NCBI GenBank assembly: GCA_938004315.1
Contig: CALKWG010000066.1
Location: forward strand, 1-9,183
Reading direction: 5' to 3'
DNA: 9,183 bases
Origin: an uncultured Spirochaetaceae bacterium
GTDB lineage: Bacteria > Spirochaetota > Spirochaetia > Treponematales > UBA12059
Below are positions 1 to 6,364 of the stretch, piece after piece. The notes under the pieces were generated by a model. That model had not been told where the DNA came from. It searched no databases and saw only the letters and a list, made by a program, of their open reading frames with translations. The position numbers and the translations under genes were made by a program. Every line of letters begins with the position of its first letter. Position 1 is the first letter of the stretch.

Positions 1-43
1 TCGTATTCGGTGACTGGAGTTCAGACGTGTGCTCTTCCGATCT
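1..43 (+). other. Illumina TruSeq read-2 / P7-side adapter remnant (artefact)
   Basis: Bases 10-43 match the 34-base TruSeq read-2 adapter exactly, starting GTGACTGGAGTTC and ending CTTCCGATCT. Bases 1-9 (TCGTATTCG) lie where the index and the end of the P7 arm would be, so they are probably index sequence. Translated, this stretch gives the peptide MTGVQTCALPI, a familiar adapter-derived contaminant of protein databases. It is not genomic and should be trimmed. The orientation (P7 side on the left, P5 side on the right) is that of a complete library molecule. Confidence 0.98.
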
Positions 44-50
44 GTCGGTG

Positions 51-99
51 CGCATACCGTTCGGGTGAGTCATGCTCACGTTTAGAATATCGGTATGCG
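51..99. repeat. Nested inverted repeat near the contig edge
   Basis: CGCATACCG at 51-59 is perfectly complementary to CGGTATGCG at 91-99 (9 bp). Inside it GTGAG (65-69) pairs with CTCAC (75-79) around a 5-base loop. This gives a two-tier stem-loop downstream of the minus-strand operon that ends at 185. There is no T tract on either strand, so a standard intrinsic terminator is not supported. It could be a repetitive extragenic element, a protein-binding palindrome, or the 3' structure of the operon mRNA. The rest of 44-184 shows no convincing gene; a short minus-strand ATG at about 72 runs straight into the adapter and cannot be judged. Confidence 0.5.
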
Positions 100-176
100 G
101 CCCACGGGGCTTTAGCGTCGCGGGAAGAAATCGTCCAGCTGCCGCCGCCCACCCGGAGGGGCGCGTCGGGCGCGGA

Positions 177-194
177 GCCTGCCCTTAAGCAGGC
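177..194 (-). other. Small stem-loop spanning the stop of the Maf/MptE-like gene
   Basis: GCCTGC (177-182) and GCAGGC (189-194) form a perfect 6-bp inverted repeat with a 6-base loop that contains the TAA stop codon of the minus-strand gene. No T run follows on the minus strand, so it may stabilise the mRNA 3' end or be a chance GC-rich palindrome. Confidence 0.3.
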
Positions 195-1999
195 CCGGCG
201 GCACCGAGGAGCTCGGCGTGCCAGCGGGCGCTCTCGGCCAAGGCTCGGTAGAGCCGCGTCGACTGGGCCAGGCTCTCCGCTAAGCTCGTCGCCCTCGCGC
301 CGACCAGCTCGTCCACGGAAGAGAACAGGAAGCCCACTACGTCCTTGGCCTCGCTGGCCAGGAGCTCGGCGTCCAGGGCCGCAAGGCCTTCCAGGTCGCC
401 CGACTCCGCGAAGGCGATCCCGCGCAGGCAGAGCCCCTCCACGCGACGGAGCTCGGCTACGAGGCCGGCCAAGGCCCCGGACGCCTGAGCCTCGGCCCGC
501 CCCTCGCCCGCCGCCGCCGTGAGCCTCGCCCCTATCGCGTCAATCTCGGCCCGCCGCGGCGGCATCGCTAGGAGCTCGCCGAGCTCGGTGAGCGGCAGCC
601 CGGGAATGCGGAGCCCCCCGCGCGAGAGCGTACGGCTCTTCGTCTCGGGGTAGCGCGCCGCCCTCGACTCGAACCACCAGGCGTAGAGCGATAGCCGGCG
701 GTCGCTTACCACGGTCCCGCCGTCGTTGGCCGGCGCCCGGTACGGCCGGCCGCCGCGCATGGCCGCGAAGAGCGCGTCGGAGGCGGGCCGTAAGCGGCTT
801 CCCTCGGCCAAGGCGCGCTGCTCGAAAAGGCTCGCGCGCGCATGGGTATGGCCGCCGGGGAAGGATAGGTCGAGCCCGGCCAGGTAGATAGGCGAGCATC
901 CCAGCTGCCTGGCGAAGTCCCAAGCGCTCGTGCTCACCGAGCCGCCGGCGCCCAAGGCGCCTTTAGGCTTCCCGCAGCGCTCCTCCAGGTAACGTCCCAG
1001 GGGATAGAGCGAAGAACAGAGGTAGCGGGCTCGCCAGCGGCCGCGGAGCGCCGCCGGCCAGACCGCCGGCTCGGTGACCAAGGCCGAGCGCGGCGCTTCG
1101 CAGCGGTCCAGATGCCGGGCGTTCCAGTACTGCGGGTCCACGACGACGGTATAATCGGGCTCTACGCCGGCCCGCAGGGCCGAGCGCAGGGCGGTATCCA
1201 CAGAGATCACGAGGGCGCGATCGCCAAGCCGGCGCAGGTACGGCAGGGCCTCGTCCAGGCTCGGCCCTGCGGCCAGGATCAGGGCGGGCAGGCCCCGATA
1301 GGCGTCGCGGAGCTCGGCTATGCCCGGTAGGAGGGGCACGAGCGCGGCGTTGGCCGCCAGGTTCCTCACCCAGCGGCGGCCGAAACGCCTGAGCGTGGCC
1401 TCGTTAATCCGGTCCTTCTCGGTATAGCGGGCCGCCAAGGCGCGCAGGCGCTCGGCCTCCGCGGGGTAGAGCCGCGCATAGGCTGGGTGCTCGGCTAAGC
1501 GTAGGCTGCGCGGCTCTACCCCGTCGATAGCCGCGGAGACGGCGGCCTCCAGCTCCGCTGCTCCGCCGCCCGAGCCGGCCGCGTCCGCCGCCAGGATCGT
1601 CAAGTCGGGGTGGCTTAACGCCTCGTTCAGCTCGCGGGCGGCCAAGGCCTCCCGCAGGACGCCCAGCTCCGGCTCCACGGCTACGACCGAGACCCCGGCG
1701 GCCAAGAGCGCCTCCGTCGCGTAGCCCAAGCCGAAGCCGAACAGCAGCGCGAGCTCGGTCGAAGCGCCCACGCTGGCGTCGGCGAAAGCCTTAGCCTCTG
1801 CCGCCGGGTCGTAGCGCGAGTGCAGCCAGGAGCCGCGAAGCGTCGCGCTCGGGCGCCCGGAGCGCGTCGGCTTGAGCTCCAAGGCGGGCGGGCCGCCGTC
1901 GGCTCCCGCCCCCGCGCCGACCGGAAGGTCCCGCAGCGCGGCCGCCAGCTCCGGACGCCGGCTCGCCAGGGCGGCTAGGTTCGTCTCGAGGAAGCTCAC
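185..1999 (-). CDS. Maf/MptE-like DUF115 family protein (motility-associated factor)
   Basis: The protein has 604 residues from GTG at 1999. That start overlaps the TGA of the upstream penicillin-binding protein as GTGA, the usual mark of translational coupling. The frame stays open further upstream, but only inside that gene. Residues 80-120 (GFGLGYATEALL, then VVAVEPE) look like a Rossmann-type nucleotide-binding fold in the N-terminal region. The DUF115/MptE-like domain spans about 195-460, with AAGPSLD at 243-249, SVDTAL at 266-271, VDPQ at 287-290, and GGSVSTSAWDFARQLGCSPI followed by YLAGLDLSFPGGHTH at 352-386. In Campylobacter and Clostridium, related Maf proteins act in flagellin glycosylation; archaeal MptE is a 6-hydroxymethylpterin diphosphokinase. 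A role in modifying flagellar or surface proteins is inference, because the substrate cannot be read here. The helical C-terminus (about 485-600) has no assigned function. It is the last gene of the lepB-PBP operon. Confidence 0.85.
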   Translation of the reverse strand: MSFLETNLAALASRRPELAAALRDLPVGAGAGADGGPPALELKPTRSGRPSATLRGSWLHSRYDPAAEAKAFADASVGASTELALLFGFGLGYATEALLAAGVSVVAVEPELGVLREALAARELNEALSHPDLTILAADAAGSGGGAAELEAAVSAAIDGVEPRSLRLAEHPAYARLYPAEAERLRALAARYTEKDRINEATLRRFGRRWVRNLAANAALVPLLPGIAELRDAYRGLPALILAAGPSLDEALPYLRRLGDRALVISVDTALRSALRAGVEPDYTVVVDPQYWNARHLDRCEAPRSALVTEPAVWPAALRGRWRARYLCSSLYPLGRYLEERCGKPKGALGAGGSVSTSAWDFARQLGCSPIYLAGLDLSFPGGHTHARASLFEQRALAEGSRLRPASDALFAAMRGGRPYRAPANDGGTVVSDRRLSLYAWWFESRAARYPETKSRTLSRGGLRIPGLPLTELGELLAMPPRRAEIDAIGARLTAAAGEGRAEAQASGALAGLVAELRRVEGLCLRGIAFAESGDLEGLAALDAELLASEAKDVVGFLFSSVDELVGARATSLAESLAQSTRLYRALAESARWHAELLGAAGPA

Positions 2000-3876
2000 C
2001 GAAGGCGCAGCCTCACGGTCGACCCGGGCGCTACCGGCTCGCCGGGGCCCGGCTCCTGCTCGTAGACCCAACCCTCGCCCTCGATCTCTACCGTTATATC
2101 GTCGCGCTCCAGCAGCGCCGACAAGAGGCGCTTGGGCACGCCTATCAGGTCGGGCATGGTGTCGCCTATGGCCGCCGGCCCCAGGGCCGGCAGCACGATG
2201 CGGCCGTCGTGGGTCGCGCGCGTCGAGCCGGCCCGCTCCACGCCGTACAGATCGGCTATGGTAATGGCCGCCTCGCGCACCAAGGGGGCCGCGATCCGGC
2301 CGCCGTAGAACGAATCGCCCTTAGGCTTAATAAGCGCCGTATAGACGATGTACTCGGGCGCCTCGCTGGGGAAGAGGGCCACCGTGCTGGCTATGAAGTC
2401 GGTCGGGCTATAGCGCCGGGTCGCCGGGTCGATCATCTGCGCGGTGCCGGTCTTCACCGACATGCGCAGGCCCTCGATGCGCGCCCGCCGGCCCGTACCC
2501 GAGTCCAGCACGGCCGCCTCCATGGCGCCCAGCACCGCCTGGGCGGTCCGCTCGTCTAAAACCCGCCGAACCGGTATGACGCCCGGGCTGACCACCGGGG
2601 CGCCGCCGGGCTCGCTGATCTTGAGGAGCGTCCGGGGGCGCAGGAGCACGCCGCCGTTGGCCAAGGGCGTCGCCGCGGCGGCCATCTGCATCGCGGTCAC
2701 CAGGATCTCCTGGCCCATGGCCACGGTCGGCTTCGTGCGCGCCGACCAGGCCGAAGGCGCCCGCAGGAGCCCCGGGCTCTCGCCGGCCAAGTCCGCGCCC
2801 GTGCGCTCCCCGAAGCCGAACTCGCGTAGCTTCGCGTAGAAGTCTAGTGAGCTCACGGTATCGGCCGCCTGGGCGGCCCCCGAGTTGCACGAGTATTCAA
2901 GTATCTTCGTCATATCGACGACGCCGTGGTTCCCCAGGCAGCGAATCACGATCTGCTCGCCCGAGGCGGTCACGCGCTCGTAGGCGCCGTTGCAGACGAA
3001 GGTCGTCCGCTCGTTGATGCCGCCCAAGGCCATGATCGCTGCCATGCTGTAGACTTTGAAGACCGATCCGGGCTCGTAGGCGTAGATGCCCGCCCTGTCC
3101 AGCCACGAATCGCGCTCGGCCTTGAGGAACTGGTTCGGGTCGAAGTCGGGCTGCGAGACGTAGGCGAGCACCTCGCCGGTGCGGGCGTGCATCGCCACCA
3201 TGACGACGCCCTCGGCCCTATGCTCGACCATGGCAGCCTCGCAGAGCTCCTCCAGGCGGTACTGCAGGTCGGCGTCTATGGTCAGGAACACCGAGTTGCC
3301 GTAGGCGTAGCCGCCGCGTAGCGAGCCCGGATCGGCGGCCAGCTCGCGCTCGTAGGCGGCCTCGGCGCCGGCCAGGCCCCGGTTCTCGGTCCCCACGAAG
3401 CCGATGAGCTGGGCCGCCAGGTCGCGCTCGGGATAGACCCTGCCGGCGACGCGGTCCATGGCCACGCCGGCGAGCCGCCGCTCGTTCAAGGCCGCCGAGA
3501 GGCTCCTGGCGGCGTCGCCCGAGACGCGCCGGGCTATAAAGAAGAAATCAGGCCCCTCGGGCGCAAGAAGGCTCAGGTAGGAGGAGGCGTCGCCGCCCAG
3601 GGCCGCGGCGAAGGCCGCCGCATAGGCCTCCGGACGGGCGCGATCCATGCTCGGCCGCCAGCCCGACACGTCGTAGAGATCGGTGTCGGCGGCCAGGAGG
3701 CGCCCGTTGCGGTCGTAGATGGAGCCGCGCACCAAGACGGCGGAAGCAGCCTGGGCTCCCGCCCGCGGCGCCTCGGCGAAGGCGAGGGCGAGGGCGGCGT
3801 AGCGCCACAGCGCCAAGCCGGCTAGGAGCGCGAGCGCCGCGATAATCGTGTAGTACCTCGCGAAGCGAAAAGACAC
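1996..3876 (-). CDS. ftsI: Class B penicillin-binding protein with C-terminal PASTA domain (FtsI/PBP3 type)
   Basis: This 626-residue peptidoglycan DD-transpeptidase crosslinks glycan strands on the outer face of the inner membrane. A short basic N-terminus and one membrane segment (about 9-33) are followed by the PBP dimerisation region, opening with RGSIYDRNGR at 50-59. The catalytic domain has all three motifs: SVFK at 271-274 (nucleophile Ser271, Lys274), SCN at 329-331 and KTG at 475-477. Residues about 573-626 (MPDLIGVPKR to the end) form one PASTA domain, the architecture of FtsI/SpoVD-type enzymes rather than PBP2/MrdA. The start is GTG at 3876, the first start codon before the membrane segment, with a G-rich stretch (GGGGGTAGGG) about 7-16 bases upstream. 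It lies 18 bases after lepB and overlaps the next gene by 4 bases. Septal versus elongation function is not decided by sequence alone, and the gene is not in a division (dcw) cluster here. Confidence 0.93.
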   Translation of the reverse strand: MSFRFARYYTIIAALALLAGLALWRYAALALAFAEAPRAGAQAASAVLVRGSIYDRNGRLLAADTDLYDVSGWRPSMDRARPEAYAAAFAAALGGDASSYLSLLAPEGPDFFFIARRVSGDAARSLSAALNERRLAGVAMDRVAGRVYPERDLAAQLIGFVGTENRGLAGAEAAYERELAADPGSLRGGYAYGNSVFLTIDADLQYRLEELCEAAMVEHRAEGVVMVAMHARTGEVLAYVSQPDFDPNQFLKAERDSWLDRAGIYAYEPGSVFKVYSMAAIMALGGINERTTFVCNGAYERVTASGEQIVIRCLGNHGVVDMTKILEYSCNSGAAQAADTVSSLDFYAKLREFGFGERTGADLAGESPGLLRAPSAWSARTKPTVAMGQEILVTAMQMAAAATPLANGGVLLRPRTLLKISEPGGAPVVSPGVIPVRRVLDERTAQAVLGAMEAAVLDSGTGRRARIEGLRMSVKTGTAQMIDPATRRYSPTDFIASTVALFPSEAPEYIVYTALIKPKGDSFYGGRIAAPLVREAAITIADLYGVERAGSTRATHDGRIVLPALGPAAIGDTMPDLIGVPKRLLSALLERDDITVEIEGEGWVYEQEPGPGEPVAPGSTVRLRLR

Positions 3877-3894
3877 GTGGCGCCCTACCCCCGT

Positions 3895-4458
3895 TCAGCG
3901 ATCGCCCGGCTCGCGGCGTCCGAAGAGGGCGCCGGTGGGATTAGGGATATAGAGTAGCACCTTTCCGGCTATATTCTCAATCGGTACCGGCCCGTAATGC
4001 CGCGAATCGTACGAGGCCTCGGGGTTGTCCCCGGCCAGGAAGGCCGAGCCCGGAGGCAGGTAGAGCGATAGGCGCGTCGACGAGGCGCTGCCCGGCGCCG
4101 GCGCGAGCACGCCGCCGCGCGCCCTCCAGGCCCCGTCCTCGAAGAGCATGAAGGCCGGCCCCGTCTCGAAAACCCGCTTCAAGGCGCGGACCCGAGGGCG
4201 TCCCTGGCCTATCGCCACGACCGCCTCGCCGGGCGACGGATCCCGCCATCGGAGCAGGTAGCCTTCGCCGAAGGGCCTACGTAGCCCGTAGGCCGCCTTC
4301 CAGTAGAGTACGAGGTCGCCGTCCGAGGCGCCGGGCGCCATGGATCGGCCGCGCACGATGGTCAGGTCTAGGGCGAAGGCGCGCAGGGCCAAGGCCAGCG
4401 CGGCGGCGCTCGCTATGATGGCCAGGGGGGATAGGCGTGTCCTCTTCGCGATGCGCAG
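3895..4458 (-). CDS. lepB: Signal peptidase I (S26 family), probable CTG start
   Basis: This membrane-bound serine protease removes signal peptides from exported proteins. It has 187 residues if translation starts at CTG 4458-4456. The catalytic Ser is in RGRSMAP (Ser39), the general base Lys in RALKRVF (Lys94), and box E reads GDN (143-145) then SYDSRHYGPVP (149-159). The only standard start codon in frame is TTG at 4392 (165 residues), which has no ribosome binding site and cuts the membrane anchor in half. Starting at CTG gives a textbook N-terminus: basic RIAKRTR, then a hydrophobic segment (about 9-31). It also places a perfect AGGAGG 6 bases upstream. No ATG, GTG or TTG occurs in frame between the stop at 4485-4483 and 4392. 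It is the first gene of the lepB-PBP-Maf operon. A sequence error at the start codon is the alternative explanation. Confidence 0.88.
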   Translation of the reverse strand: MRIAKRTRLSPLAIIASAAALALALRAFALDLTIVRGRSMAPGASDGDLVLYWKAAYGLRRPFGEGYLLRWRDPSPGEAVVAIGQGRPRVRALKRVFETGPAFMLFEDGAWRARGGVLAPAPGSASSTRLSLYLPPGSAFLAGDNPEASYDSRHYGPVPIENIAGKVLLYIPNPTGALFGRREPGDR

Positions 4459-4464
4459 CCCGCG

Positions 4465-4470
4465 CCTCCT
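4465..4470 (-). promoter_or_regulatory. Shine-Dalgarno AGGAGG that decides the lepB start
   Basis: On the minus strand a perfect AGGAGG is followed by 6 bases and then CTG (4458-4456), in frame with lepB. This is the best ribosome binding site on the minus strand of this window. It makes sense only if lepB starts near 4458, well upstream of the TTG at 4392. Confidence 0.75.
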
Positions 4471-4472
4471 AT

Positions 4473-4505
4473 CGCCGCCCGCTCAATGAGGCGGCGTTTA
4501 CCGCC
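4473..4505 (-). promoter_or_regulatory. Alternative hairpins in the lepB operon leader
   Basis: Read on the minus strand, three complementary elements precede the AGGAGG: GGCGG (4505-4501), CGCCGCC (4496-4490) and GGCGGCG (4479-4473). The last two can form a perfect 7-bp stem with a 10-base loop, ending 2 bases before the Shine-Dalgarno. The first two can form a competing stem, GGCGG with CCGCC. Mutually exclusive hairpins next to a ribosome binding site are the layout of a translational switch. In such GC-rich DNA this may be coincidence. As DNA, GGCGG/CCGCC (4490-4505) is also a candidate operator between the divergent promoters. Confidence 0.35.
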
Positions 4506-4507
4506 GA

Positions 4508-4513
4508 TATAGT
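4508..4513 (+). promoter_or_regulatory. -10 element (TATAGT) placed for a leaderless mRNA of the LysM/M23 gene
   Basis: TATAGT ends 5 bases before the ATG at 4519, so transcription is expected to begin at or next to the start codon. No Shine-Dalgarno precedes the ATG and no good -35 is visible. The same ten bases TATAGTAACG recur at 7306-7315 in front of the deacetylase gene, which supports a real promoter word in this genome. Confidence 0.5.
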
Positions 4514-4538
4514 AACGTATGGACATGGACAGCGTCAT
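4509..4538 (-). promoter_or_regulatory. Candidate sigma-70 type promoter of the lepB-PBP-Maf operon
   Basis: On the minus strand the -35-like ATGACG (4538-4533) is followed, 18 bases later, by the -10-like TACTAT (4514-4509). It matches TTGACA at 4 of 6 positions and TATAAT at 4 of 6. The predicted start near 4502 gives a leader of about 44 bases containing the hairpins and AGGAGG. The -10 lies on top of the -10 of the plus-strand gene, so the two promoters cannot both be occupied by polymerase. Confidence 0.4.
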
Positions 4539-5841
4539 CGGAGCGCAGCGCGTCGAACGCCGACGAGCCGCGCCCCAAGCCGGCCGCGACGCCGGGAACC
4601 GGATAATCTCGCCCCTCGACCCGGCTAAGCTCGGGCTCGGCGCCGCCGAAGTCGCCCGTCGCCGTCCCGAGCGGCGGCCCGGCGCTCCGTCCCCTTCGCG
4701 CGTCGACGCCCGGCTGTTCTACGACTTCAGCCCGCGGAAGGCGCCCGAAGCGGCGCCGCGGGTAAGCGCCGCGCCGCCTCCCGTCTCGCCGCGGGCCGAA
4801 AGCTCGACCGAGGCTACGCTCGCTGACACCTTCAAACCCTTCGAGCCGATCGACGCAGCGCCGCGGCCCGCCTTAAAGCCTAAGGCCGCATTCAGCGTTC
4901 CCTCCGGCCGCCGCCTCGCCTTCGGCCTCGGGGCGGCGCTCGTCGCCTTCGCCGCCATGGCCGGCGCCGCCCTGCTCGCCGCCATGCCGCCCCGCCCCGA
5001 CCTCAGCGCGGTCACCATGCCGAGCGACGACTCGGCCATAGCCCTCATACTCGAGAGCCTCGGCCCCGAGCCCGCCGCGAACGAAGAGCCGGCCGCGCTC
5101 GCCGAACTGCCCCTACGGCTGAGCGTCGGCAGCCATCGCGTCGCCCGCAACGAGACCCTCGACCAAATCGCCAGGCGCTATGGCGTTCGGATAGAGACCC
5201 TCATATCTATCAACGGCATCACGAACGTCCGCCGCCTCCAAGCCGGCGCGACGCTCAAAATTCCCAACCTGGACGGCGTCGCATACGTCGTACGCCGGGG
5301 CGACAGCCTAGCGTCCATCGCCGCCGCCCATAGGCTGAGCGTCCTCGACATCATCGACGCCAACGACTTGGCCAACCAAACCCTGAGCCCGGGCCAGGCC
5401 CTCTTCCTGCCCGGCGCCAGGATGTCGAGCACGGAGCTCAAGAAAGCCCTCGGCACCCTCATCGAATGGCCGGTGCGCGGGCGTATCAGCTCAAATTTCG
5501 GCTACCGGGCCAATCCCTTCACCGGCGTCAGGCAATTCCACAACGGCCTCGATATCGTCGCGCCGGAGGATACGCCGGTAAAGGCGGCCATGGACGGCCG
5601 CGTAGCCGAGACCGGCTACAGCGCCGTTTTCGGCAACTTCGTCATACTTACGCACGCCGGATCGTACCAGACGCTGTACGCGCACCTTTCGGCCATACGC
5701 GTCCGCCAAGGTCAAACGCTATCGCAGGGCGCCGTGGTCGGCCTGCTCGGATCGACCGGTTACAGTACGGGGCCCCATCTTCATTTCGGCTTGTTCCTAG
5801 GCGGCAAGGCCATCGATCCTTTGAGTATGCTCGGACGTTAG
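4519..5841 (+). CDS. Membrane-anchored LysM / M23 family zinc metallopeptidase
   Basis: This 440-residue cell-wall hydrolase (or hydrolase activator) faces the periplasm. Residues 1-130 form a long, Arg/Pro/Ala-rich, probably disordered cytoplasmic tail. One membrane segment lies at about 132-155. Two LysM peptidoglycan-binding repeats follow: 204-248 (HRVARNETLDQIARRYGV, then LKIP) and 254-298 (YVVRRGDSLASIAAAHRLSV, then LFLPG). The lysostaphin-like M23 domain covers about 318-440. It has FGYRANPFTGVRQFHNGLDI, with His341 and Asp345 as zinc ligands, then YAHLS (His388) and GPHLHF (His420, His422). All catalytic ligands are present, so it should be an active endopeptidase rather than a degenerate EnvC/NlpD type. 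The start could also be the second ATG at 4525. A possible leaderless mRNA is suggested by TATAGT just upstream. It diverges from the lepB operon and is followed by a stem-loop and the microprotein gene. Confidence 0.92.
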   Translation: MDMDSVIGAQRVERRRAAPQAGRDAGNRIISPLDPAKLGLGAAEVARRRPERRPGAPSPSRVDARLFYDFSPRKAPEAAPRVSAAPPPVSPRAESSTEATLADTFKPFEPIDAAPRPALKPKAAFSVPSGRRLAFGLGAALVAFAAMAGAALLAAMPPRPDLSAVTMPSDDSAIALILESLGPEPAANEEPAALAELPLRLSVGSHRVARNETLDQIARRYGVRIETLISINGITNVRRLQAGATLKIPNLDGVAYVVRRGDSLASIAAAHRLSVLDIIDANDLANQTLSPGQALFLPGARMSSTELKKALGTLIEWPVRGRISSNFGYRANPFTGVRQFHNGLDIVAPEDTPVKAAMDGRVAETGYSAVFGNFVILTHAGSYQTLYAHLSAIRVRQGQTLSQGAVVGLLGSTGYSTGPHLHFGLFLGGKAIDPLSMLGR

Positions 5842-5868
5842 GATTCAGGCGAGATTCGCCCGAATTCC
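5841..5868 (+). other. Stem-loop directly after the M23 gene
   Basis: GGATTC (5841-5846) and GGCGA (5848-5852) pair across a GAT loop with TCGCC (5856-5860) and GAATTCC (5862-5868, one bulged T). This gives a nearly continuous stem that begins on the last base of the TAG stop. No T run follows (GCCACGG), so it is not a typical intrinsic terminator. It may protect the mRNA 3' end or weaken read-through into the microprotein gene. Confidence 0.4.
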
Positions 5869-5883
5869 GCCACGGTTCACGGC

Positions 5884-5912
5884 TTGCGGAAGAGCGCCGA
5901 TGCCGATACTAT
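5884..5912 (+). promoter_or_regulatory. Promoter of the exported microprotein gene
   Basis: TTGCGG (5884-5889), a 17-base spacer, then TACTAT (5907-5912). The spacing is ideal and the predicted start near 5919 gives a leader of about 14 bases containing AAGGAG. This is the clearest housekeeping-type promoter in the window and makes the small gene an independent transcription unit of about 170 bases. Confidence 0.55.
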
Positions 5913-5932
5913 AAGCTTCGGAAGGAGCGCGC

Positions 5933-6058
5933 ATGAGAAAGCTGGTACTCGCTATCATCACTTTGCTAGCGATCTTTACGTTTATCCGGGAATACCGGCC
6001 GGCTCACGCGTCGACGAGCGCCCAACAGTCCCAGATCGTAAGCCCCATCCTAAACTAA
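5933..6058 (+). CDS. Exported or membrane microprotein, 41 residues, unknown function
   Basis: The ATG at 5933 is preceded by AAGGAG (5922-5927) with a 5-base spacer, one of the strongest ribosome binding sites here. The peptide has a basic start (MRK), a hydrophobic run at 4-18 (LVLAIITLLAIFTFI), then REYRPAHA. An AHA motif at 24-26 would be a good signal peptidase I site, releasing the 15-residue peptide STSAQQSQIVSPILN. If not cleaved, it would be a single-pass membrane microprotein. It ends at TAA 6056-6058, six bases before tandem terminators. A dedicated promoter, strong ribosome binding site, signal-like N-terminus and double terminator together argue for a real gene, although it is too short for most gene finders. 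I recognise no family and assign no function. An RNA with a chance ORF remains possible. Confidence 0.65.
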   Translation: MRKLVLAIITLLAIFTFIREYRPAHASTSAQQSQIVSPILN

Positions 6059-6064
6059 AACGTT

Positions 6065-6085
6065 GAGCTTCAAGCTCGCTTTTTT
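6065..6085 (+). terminator. Intrinsic terminator 1 after the microprotein gene
   Basis: GAGCTT (6065-6070) and AAGCTC (6072-6077) are perfectly complementary. The practical stem is GAGC/GCTC with a TTCAA loop, followed by GC and six T (6080-6085). It lies 6 bases after the TAA stop. The stem is short, so it may be leaky, which would explain the second terminator. Confidence 0.75.
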
Positions 6086-6112
6086 GGCGCCCCACCGGGC
6101 GCCGCTTTTTTT
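6086..6112 (+). terminator. Intrinsic terminator 2, tandem with the first
   Basis: GGCGCCC (6086-6092), loop CACC, GGGCGCC (6097-6103) form a perfect 7-bp GC stem, followed by GC and seven T (6106-6112). This is a strong terminator that begins on the base after the T run of the first. It insulates the downstream regulatory region from upstream transcription. Confidence 0.9.
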
Positions 6113-6323
6113 AAGCAAGCAGCGGACCTATAGAGAAGAGGCTTGGATTCTATGAAGGGAGGCCCGACGCTTCAGCCTTCTTATTCTTTTTCATACAGTC
6201 AAACGACCGATTCGTGTAGAAAAAGATACGATTCCCGGGGAAATCCAGAACCGCGGGTCAGAAAGTCGCTCTAATACCCTACTCTGTATAGAAATAGTAG
6301 CTCCTCGCCACAACCAAGAGCAT
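6113..6323. other. AT-richer intergenic region upstream of the sigma-54 promoter
   Basis: No credible gene is visible. The stretch is clearly richer in A+T than the surrounding genes, as expected for regulatory DNA. Candidate protein-binding structure: CGATTC occurs at 6208-6213 and again at 6229-6234, 21 bases (two helical turns) apart, and CTACT (6279-6283) faces AGTAG (6296-6300) as an inverted repeat. TATAGA at 6287-6292 resembles a -10 but has no convincing -35. GAAGG (6154-6158) and CCTTC (6176-6180), followed by a T-rich run (TTATTCTTTTT), could form a weak third terminator-like hairpin. Any of the repeats upstream of 6324 could be enhancer sites for a sigma-54 activator; this is speculation. 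Confidence 0.4.
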
Positions 6324-6341
6324 TTGGCACGATAGTTGCAT
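6324..6341 (+). promoter_or_regulatory. Sigma-54 (RpoN) -24/-12 promoter of the sigma factor gene
   Basis: TTGGCACGATAGTTGCAT matches the sigma-54 consensus (YTGGCACG, four bases, TTGCW) at every conserved position. GG of the -24 element is at 6326-6327 and GC of the -12 element at 6338-6339, the required spacing. Transcription would begin near 6350, giving a leader of about 15 bases that contains the ribosome binding site (GAGGTG, 6353-6358) before the ATG at 6365. Expression of the downstream sigma factor should then depend on RpoN and an ATP-driven enhancer-binding activator, neither of which is encoded in this window. Confidence 0.9.
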
Positions 6342-6364
6342 ATTAACTAGTAGAGGTGGTTGAT

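Noticed and set aside
44..184. A tRNA gene, because of the paired segments at 51-99
   Set aside because: The stems do not fit acceptor, anticodon and T arms, and no T-loop or CCA context is present.
10..522. Plus-strand 170-residue open frame starting MTGVQTCALPIC
   Set aside because: It starts in the sequencing adapter, then runs antisense through the Maf/MptE-like gene with a low-complexity Arg/Pro/Ala composition. No family features.
2000..2071. Longer Maf/MptE-like protein (24 extra residues) starting at 2071
   Set aside because: The extra residues lie entirely within the PBP PASTA coding region in another frame; the GTGA overlap at 1999-1996 is the more natural start.
5466..5936. 156-residue plus-strand frame inside the M23 domain
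   Set aside because: It is out of frame with a clearly conserved M23 catalytic domain; its composition is typical of a shifted frame of GC-rich DNA.
5884..6066. 60-residue plus-strand frame overlapping the microprotein
   Set aside because: It lacks a ribosome binding site, has no membrane or signal features, and overlaps the promoter; the other frame from 5933 has all expected signals.
6356..6364. GTG 6356 as the start of the sigma factor
   Set aside because: This GTG is itself part of the GAGGTG ribosome binding site, which is correctly spaced for ATG 6365.
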